A stretch of DNA of 40,973 nt from Diatrype stigma (lineage: Eukaryota; Ascomycota; Sordariomycetes; Xylariales; Diatrypaceae): assembly GCA_022225965.2 (NCBI GenBank), contig JAKJXP020000184.1, forward strand, positions 1-40,973, in the 5' to 3' direction. A model generated the notes under the pieces. The model saw nothing but the letters and a program-made list of their open reading frames with translations. It had not been told where the DNA came from and did not search any database. Shown in pieces: positions 35,833 through 40,973 of the stretch (positions are counted from its first letter, which is position 1; each line of letters starts with the position of its first letter). The position numbers and the translations under genes were made by a program.

Positions 35833-36703
35833 AAAATTTCCGTAACCGGAGCGCTCGGCGAAAAAACGGTAAAGTATCGATTAAATAAGGAAAAGCTTTT
35901 TAAGGGGTTTTCTTGCGTTAAACTCTTATCGATAATGTAATAAGGGGATATTACGTAATTACTAACTAAAAAAATAAACCTTTCTTTTTATTAATACGTC
36001 GGAAATATACAAAAGTTATGGCTTTAAAAGGGTCAGCGACGAGGGGGTAATTAATAAAAAGGTTAGCCCCTAACTTAGCTTAAGCGTTAGCTGCTTTATT
36101 GCCGTCGATATCGACGTATTTTGAAATCCATTAAATAAAAAAGATTTAAAACCGATACGTATAATAGCTTAGTAGAATTATAAAAATTCGTTTTAAAAGT
36201 TATCAAAAAAGTTACCGAAGAAGTACAGAATAATTGCCGTATTATTGATGCAAAAGTATATATCGGATAGGAATATGTTTAAGTTATATTAGTTATTTTC
36301 TGCCTATTGCATTACTTAACGTACGTCGACGACTTTTCCGTTAAAAACTTCGGCATTAAATAAAAGCCTATAAGCGGCATGGATATTTCTGCCGCCTCAA
36401 AAGGCGACAAAGCCCTAGTTTATACGGTCGACTTTAAAGTCGTTAAAATAAATAATAAGGTCGAAAAAGGAAAGGAAAAAAAGCCATCTTTTATGCTTTT
36501 TCTTATTTCTTTTTTATCGGTTAAGAATAAAAGCGAACGTATTAGACTTTTTTTTTTTCTAAAAGCAAAAAACGTAGGCATTTTCCGATTAAGTTTATAA
36601 ATAGTTATAATCGAATGGGCCATTTTCCTTTAGGCTATTAAAAAAGTATAACTACCGTATACACCGGATTTAAAATACGCATGCATATTATATGTTGCTG
36701 TCG
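35833..36703 (-). mobile_element. LINE fragment I, RNase H region
   Basis: It aligns with copies C and D downstream of RT: CCGTAACCGGAGCGCTCGGC at 35841 matches 27523, and the RNase H block is at about 36450-36310, with IDRI and AKVF positions recognisable. RIP is heavy. The left edge is the 5' end of LINE H; the right edge is the tail of short element J. It has probably been the target of both insertions. No tail, RT core or ORF1 is present. Confidence 0.75.
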
Positions 36704-37338
36704 TAATAATGATAATATATTTTTACGTCCGGGTAAACCTATTTATTTAGGCTAATTAATTATATAGGCCCGATATTGTATAATATATGGGACGGCTGGA
36801 ATATTTAGGGTGCCCTAGGGGATCCCTGAATAAAGCGCGAATAAATTGGGGCTAATAGAAAGAAAAGAAAAGGGAAAAGGGCTAGGGCTGGGGCGTCGGG
36901 AACGCAATCGACGCATTATTGGTGCTACATAAATAACTAATAACGGGAAAGGTTTTAGGTACCGTTGGCTAAGGGGGCTATTAGTTGGCGGCGGATTGTT
37001 AAATAATAAGCGGTTCGGCTGGTAATTGCGTAATAAAAGGGGCTGCTAAAAAAACGTCGAATGGAAAAAAGAAAACGTTAAGTTTACGGAAGAAATAGAG
37101 AATATCGGTAAATCGGTACCAGCGGCTTGGCAAAAATCGGAAGTCGGTGGCGGATAGCAGAAATTGCCGGATTTGTTGCCATTACTAGCGGCGTCGAACC
37201 AAAGGCCCGTTCGGTTTGCGTCGCATATATGCGGCTTAATAGCTACGTATTTTGATAAGCCAAATCGTTATTTATTGCAGCAATTACTGGGCTAAATAGA
37301 TTTAATTAAGATGCGAATAATTTAACCATTTATTTAGG
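36704..37338 (-). mobile_element. Short LINE-tailed element, copy J (RIPped)
   Basis: The triplet tail (36704-36717) and the LINE 3' UTR boxes (ACGTCCGGGTAAACC, TATATGGGACGGCTGG, AAAGCGCGA) occupy about 150 bp. The remaining 480 bp matches no other part of the LINE here. It pairs along its whole length with copy K but with many G-to-A and C-to-T changes, and its version of the 130-codon frame (ATG at 37226-37224) is broken by stops. The LINE stem-loop region of the 3' UTR is deleted. Confidence 0.8.
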
Positions 37339-37342
37339 TAAT

Positions 37343-38000
37343 TAATGATAATAATGATAATAATGAATTTTTACGTCCGAATAAACCTATTTACCTAGGC
37401 TAGCTAATTACATAGGTCCGACATTATATAATATATGGGACGGCTGGAATATCTAGGGCCTTAAGGGCCCAGGACAGAGCGCGAGCAAGTTGGGGCTAAC
37501 AGAAGAAAAGGGGGGGCTGTGGCTGGGGCGTCGGGGGCGGAATCGACGCATTGTTGTTGCCACATGGATGACTGGTAGCGGGAGGGGTTTTTGGGTACCG
37601 CTGGCTGGAGGGGCTGTCAGTCGGCGGCGGGTCGTCGAATAGTGGGCGGTCCGGCGAATGGTTGCATAGCAGGAAGGGCTGCCAAGGGGACGTCGAATGG
37701 AAGGAAGGGGACGTTAGGTCTGCGAAAGGGCAGGGAACGTCGTAATCGGTGCCAGCGGCTGGCGGCATATCGGTTATTGGTTGGCACAAATCGGTAAATC
37801 GAAAGTCGGTAACAGATGACAGAATTTTACCGGGTTTATTGCCATTAACTGGCGGCGTCGGATAAGGCCCGTTCGGTTTGCGTCGCATATATGCGGCTTA
37901 ATAGCTGCGTATTTCGATTAATTAGGTCGTTATTTACCGTAATAATTGCTAGGTTAAATAGATTTAATTAAAATATAAATAATTTAATTATTTATTTAAA
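37343..38000 (-). mobile_element. Short LINE-tailed element, copy K (nearly unmutated)
   Basis: Structure as in J: tail 37343-37366, LINE-type 3' UTR to about 37495, then a unique GC-rich body with a 130-codon frame, and an AT-rich 5' end (37900-38000) reading AATTTAATTATTTATTTAA. CA and TG are common: in 37561-37620 I count 7 TG, 3 CA and 2 TA. It has therefore largely escaped RIP. It sits in ORF1 of LINE fragment L, directly beside J in the same orientation. It resembles a SINE-like or internally deleted LINE carrying a foreign or lost 5' region. Confidence 0.8.
37496..37888 (-). CDS. Proline-rich 130-aa frame in element K
   Basis: An open frame from ATG 37888 to a stop at 37498-37496. It starts MRRKPNGPYPTPPVNGNKP and ends PPPTPQPQPPLFFC. 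Proline and serine are abundant (DDPPPTDSPSSQRYPKTPPA), with no recognised domain, signal peptide or membrane segment. The ATG sits inside a palindrome, GCATATATGC (37885-37894), which is conserved in copy J. It does not match ORF1 of either LINE subfamily here. It may be the N-terminus of an ORF1 from a LINE not represented in the window, or a chance frame in a GC-rich non-coding body. The stop lies close to where LINE 3' UTR sequence begins. Confidence 0.4.
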   Translation of the reverse strand: MRRKPNGPYPTPPVNGNKPGKILSSVTDFRFTDLCQPITDMPPAAGTDYDVPCPFADLTSPSFHSTSPWQPFLLCNHSPDRPLFDDPPPTDSPSSQRYPKTPPATSHPCGNNNASIPPPTPQPQPPLFFC

Positions 38001-39570
38001 TGGGATTATAAATTCCTTAAAACTTAACGGCCGGATATATTTTATATTCTTTATTATATGTTTTATAATGCAAATCGTTATTATAATACCGGCCGTTATA
38101 AAAATTTAAATACTTTTAATATTAAATAATTTTTAAAATTCGCGTAATTAATTTGCTTTAATTAAAGCCAAATATTTTAAAGCGTTTAATTATTTATAAA
38201 AATGCTACCATTTATTATTAAATTAAGTCGTTTAAAATTTGTCGTTTAAAGCGATAAAAGAAAATGGGTTAAATCTTTATTTGCGTTATTTTTTCCGTTT
38301 TAATAGCTTCGTCGATAAGTTTGGTTTTATTTTTATATAAAGGATTTCGGAAATTTTAATAAAAATGTAAATATATTAATTCTTTGCCCATTCGATTACG
38401 AAGCCTGGTATAATTGTCGTTTATTTCAAAATGTATTAATAAGCGGCGTTATTTCGTAAGTAAAGGATTTATTTAGTTTTAATTTTTAAGCGTTAATAAT
38501 TTCCTTTAAATCCAATTTAAAAAGATCGATTACGTTAATACGAACGTTAGCTGGATCGAACGTATTTTATTCGTGGTTTAGCTTAAATCGGATATAAAAG
38601 CGATTATTCATTTCTTTAAGGAAATAAGGGGCTGGGTATTTTCCCCCTTTATTCTTCTAGATTTCCTCGTAACGTTGGTTCATTTTTTAATTTTTCTATT
38701 TTTAGGTTTTATAATGGTTGCTTATAATTAAAACAAAAAGCTTATGCCTTAACGAGAAAAGCAGGTGTAATTATATTAGCAGCGAAATTTATATGCCTAT
38801 AGGCTATTAGCGTAATGCTTTTATTATTACGTTTTGACGTAATAGTAAAGAAAGGGGTATCATAGGATTCATTCGTCGCCAAATCGATTGGGTCCTTCGG
38901 AAGGATAAGTAAAAAGGCATGCCTTAATCGTATAAGGCCGCGTTTCTTATTTGCTTAAAATGTTCCAGCCGAAAAATATATGTTTTCCGAGTTTTTTATT
39001 TCCGCTAGTTGCATAATAAATTGTTTAACTTAATAATGGGCTATTTTAAACTAGCGTAAATGCATTAGTTATCGAAAGCCTTTAAGGGCTATATCGAAAA
39101 ATAAGAAAGAAAAACAATAAGCACCTCGAATTTAGTTCCGGTGTTTATTTTTTTTCTTTATAAATGCATTTAATTGCCGTTAAAATAAAGTTAACTAAAG
39201 AATTCTTAAAAGCTCTTAAAGGTTATTTTAGGACCGTTTCTTCCGGTTTTTGCCTTTTTGGGGCGATGTATTTATAATTGCTTATAGTCGTTTTCTTTAA
39301 GTTAAAAGAAATGGCTTTAGGCTAGATATTTGCCGTTATAAACGGATTTACCGATATAATGGAAGCAGGTCTTTTGGAATCCGCGCGTGGAAGAAAAAGT
39401 AATAATATCGTATTAGTACGAGGAAAGGAAAATGCGTTAGCTATTCTCGGAAAGGATGTGCCTAATTTAAAGGTATAAATAAAATATAAAGCTTACGATA
39501 TATATAAGAACCGTATAAAGATAAGTCTTAGCAAAATATAAAAATAAAAAAGATAGTTATAAAAGAATAT
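38001..39570 (-). mobile_element. LINE fragment L, ORF1 with 5' UTR, subfamily 2
   Basis: The 5' terminus is near 39570 (ATATTCTTTTATAACTATC), followed by one 5' UTR unit. ORF1 begins with a MANA-type start near 39450; its early part (about 39380-39365) reads SKRPASII, as in fragment G. The gag-like centre is at about 38560-38280, and a remnant of the zinc-knuckle region lies near 38120-38040. Stops are frequent. At 38000 it is interrupted by short element K. At 39570 it abuts ORF2 sequence of another LINE (fragment M). Confidence 0.75.
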
Positions 39571-39732
39571 ATCGATACTTATTAATAACGTCTTTAAGAT
39601 AATTAAAACGTTTATAATAATTAGCGAAGTTTTTATAGCCGAAACCTTTTACGAAAAGGCGGTATAATATTATACGAATTAAGGAAAGTTTTTTAAAAGA
39701 TTTACTTATTTCGAGTTCTTATTATCGGTATA
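39571..39732 (-). mobile_element. LINE fragment M, 3' part of ORF2
   Basis: 162 bp matching copy A at about 585-725 (AAACGTTTATAATAATTAGC, CTTTTTACGAAAAGGCG..., CTTATTTCGAG). It lies between the 5' end of LINE L and the tail of N, so it is another target remnant inside which LINEs have landed. Confidence 0.75.
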
Positions 39733-39880
39733 TGATAATGATGATAATGATGGATTTCTACGTCCGAATGGACCTATCTAGCTAGTTACTTAGTTACATA
39801 CAGCCTACCCCCAAAGGGGGTATAGGAAGTGGTCTTATAGGATAAGTAAGTTTACATAAGTGCCGACACTGAATTACCTG
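39733..39880 (-). mobile_element. LINE 3' end N (tail and 3' UTR only)
   Basis: The tail TGATAATGATGATAATGATG begins at 39733, followed by ACGTCCGAATGGACC, the hairpin ACCCCCAAAGGGGGT (39807-39821) and TGCCGACAC. LINE similarity stops near 39880. It forms an inverted pair with the 3' end O. Confidence 0.8.
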
Positions 39881-40185
39881 TCGCCTTAATAGGCGAATAG
39901 CCTTTAATATATTAAAAAGTACAATAAAGATCGAAAGAAATATATATTATAATTCCGATTATCTTATCTTAATCGATAAAGTATTAATAAATAAGCTTAA
40001 TACAGCTTTTAAGTTTAAATTTATTTTTTTATTAAACGTAACTTTAAAGCTTTTTTATCTTTTATATATATATTAAATAAAATAACTTATCGCAATCGTA
40101 TCGACTTAAGAATGCGAAAACTTAACTCGCTTATTACTGGATACGCTTAACCGGGTAATAAAAACGTCGAGAAAGCCTAATAGTA
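39881..40185. other. AT-rich spacer between inverted LINE 3' ends
   Basis: About 300 bp not found elsewhere in the window. It starts with a small hairpin (GTCGCCTTAATAGGCGA, about 39888-39904) and is AT-rich in the middle. The right part (40080-40185) is richer in GC and merges into the LINE 3' UTR of O. No reading frame was recognised. It could be the body of another short LINE-tailed element. Confidence 0.4.
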
Positions 40186-40288
40186 TCGGGCTTATGTACG
40201 TAGTTATATATACCCCCTTCGGGGGTGGGTAATTAGGTAAATAGGTCCATCTGGACGTAAAAATACATCATTATCATTATCATCGTCG
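40186..40288 (+). mobile_element. LINE 3' end O (hairpin and tail), plus strand
   Basis: AGTATCGGGCTTATGTACG leads into a perfect hairpin ACCCCCTTCGGGGGT (40212-40226), then GTCCATCTGGAC (40245-40256), ACGTAAAAAT and the triplet tail ATCATTATCATTATCATC (40267-40284). This is the best-preserved version of the family's 3' terminus. Confidence 0.85.
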
Positions 40289-40650
40289 GGAAGGCCCAGA
40301 CGTAATTGCGAACGAAACGCGTGATAATAAACAAAGAAATATAACGAAGCTACTACACGGATGCGGCAATCGGCAGCAATATCGGAAAATGGGATCCCGG
40401 ACCCGGATACGATAAGGAAATACAAATTCATTATCCGAAAAGCGAAAAAGTAATACTAAAAACGGCAAATACCTAACGTTATTTCGAATAAGTTTATTTA
40501 TAACATAATAAATTAACATAAACTTAAGAATAATTTCTAAGTCTTATTAATAATAAATGGCAATCGAATTATAATAAATACAAAGGGAATAAGGTCTTCG
40601 TTTTTTAAGCGAACAGAAAAAACATTAACGATTTATAACGTCTATTTAAG
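40289..40650 (+). mobile_element. LINE fragment P, endonuclease-RT linker, plus strand
   Basis: The plus strand reads QSAAISENGIPDPDTIRKYK, then FIIRKAKK and RQIPNVISNKFIYNII. It is equivalent to SAAENEIPDPDTAKKHK...NAILNKSIYNII in copy C (about 23720-23560). It starts inside ORF2 directly after the tail of O (the O element landed here) and is cut at 40651 by a MITE. Confidence 0.75.
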
Positions 40651-40973
40651 CAGGGTTGTGATTTAGTTACTAATAGTTAGTCCGGCCCTGGATTAAAACT
40701 AATTTAGTTATTCCAGTACCGAACTAAAACTAACTAATATTCCTTAGTCCGATTACGTAATTTAGTTAGTTAGTCCGGGCCCGAACTAAGAACTAACTAA
40801 ATTAGTTAGTTAGTAACTAAGAAAAAACTAAAAAATAATTTTAAACTTAAAAAGTTTTAAATTATTATATAAATAACAAAATATAACCGATATCGTAAAG
40901 ATCTTTTAAAATAAAGAATGTTTTATATGGAATATATAATATTATTTCTTATATACGATTTTATATAATTTCT
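40651..40973. mobile_element. hAT-type MITE, third copy, runs off the window
   Basis: It begins CAGGGTTGTGATTTAGTTAC and stays close to the complete copy (8903 onward) up to the last base. The left flank is TATTTAAG (40643-40650). The right end, terminal repeat and target duplication lie outside the window. Confidence 0.9.

Overview
This window is a transposon graveyard from a filamentous ascomycete fungus (Pezizomycotina-like). It is very AT-rich and carries the signature of repeat-induced point mutation (RIP): CpA and TpG are nearly gone, TpA is in excess, and CpG survives. For example, bases 12001-12060 contain 8 TpA, 4 CpG, 1 TpG and 0 CpA. In decayed frames most stops are TAA or TAG where glutamine or tryptophan would be expected, and His/Cys often read as Tyr. 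I see no intact host gene, no tRNA or rRNA, no CRISPR array and no bacterial-type operon. Family names come from motifs recognised by eye, not from a database search.

Layout. 1-3028: 3' part of a Tad-like LINE on the minus strand, ending in a 111-bp (TAA)n tail. 3029-3640: a short stretch with little RIP, holding 51-bp tandem repeats. 3645-4842: a decayed plus-strand gene of unknown function (Asn-rich start, Cys-rich centre, Gly/Ser/Asn-rich and coiled-coil-like end). About 4880-10700: a decayed Helitron on the minus strand (DUF6570-like segment, HUH/Y2 Rep, Pif1-type helicase), split by a complete 710-bp hAT-type MITE (8903-9612) with perfect 8-bp target duplications. 10700-14700: heavily RIPped DNA I could not identify. 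14900-15796: a Gypsy-type gag/protease remnant, cut by a second MITE copy. 16086-40288: nested and rearranged copies of one LINE family in both orientations, including one near-full-length copy (20590-26960), a head-to-head ORF1 block (about 31.1-35.8 kb), and two tandem short elements (36704-38000) that carry the LINE's 3' tail on an unrelated body. 40289-40650: another LINE fragment. 40651-end: a third MITE copy, cut by the window edge.

How the parts relate. The LINE supplies ORF1 (gag-like, zinc knuckles) and ORF2 (endonuclease, reverse transcriptase, RNase H). Its 3' end has a (TAA/TGA)n-type tail and, in several copies, a C(UUCG)G-type stem-loop. The short elements look like non-autonomous users of the same machinery. 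One of them (37343-38000) has escaped most of the mutation and keeps a 130-codon proline-rich reading frame. The MITE has no transposase and would depend on a hAT transposase elsewhere. All protein-coding mobile elements here look dead, with each RT copy carrying an altered YADD motif.
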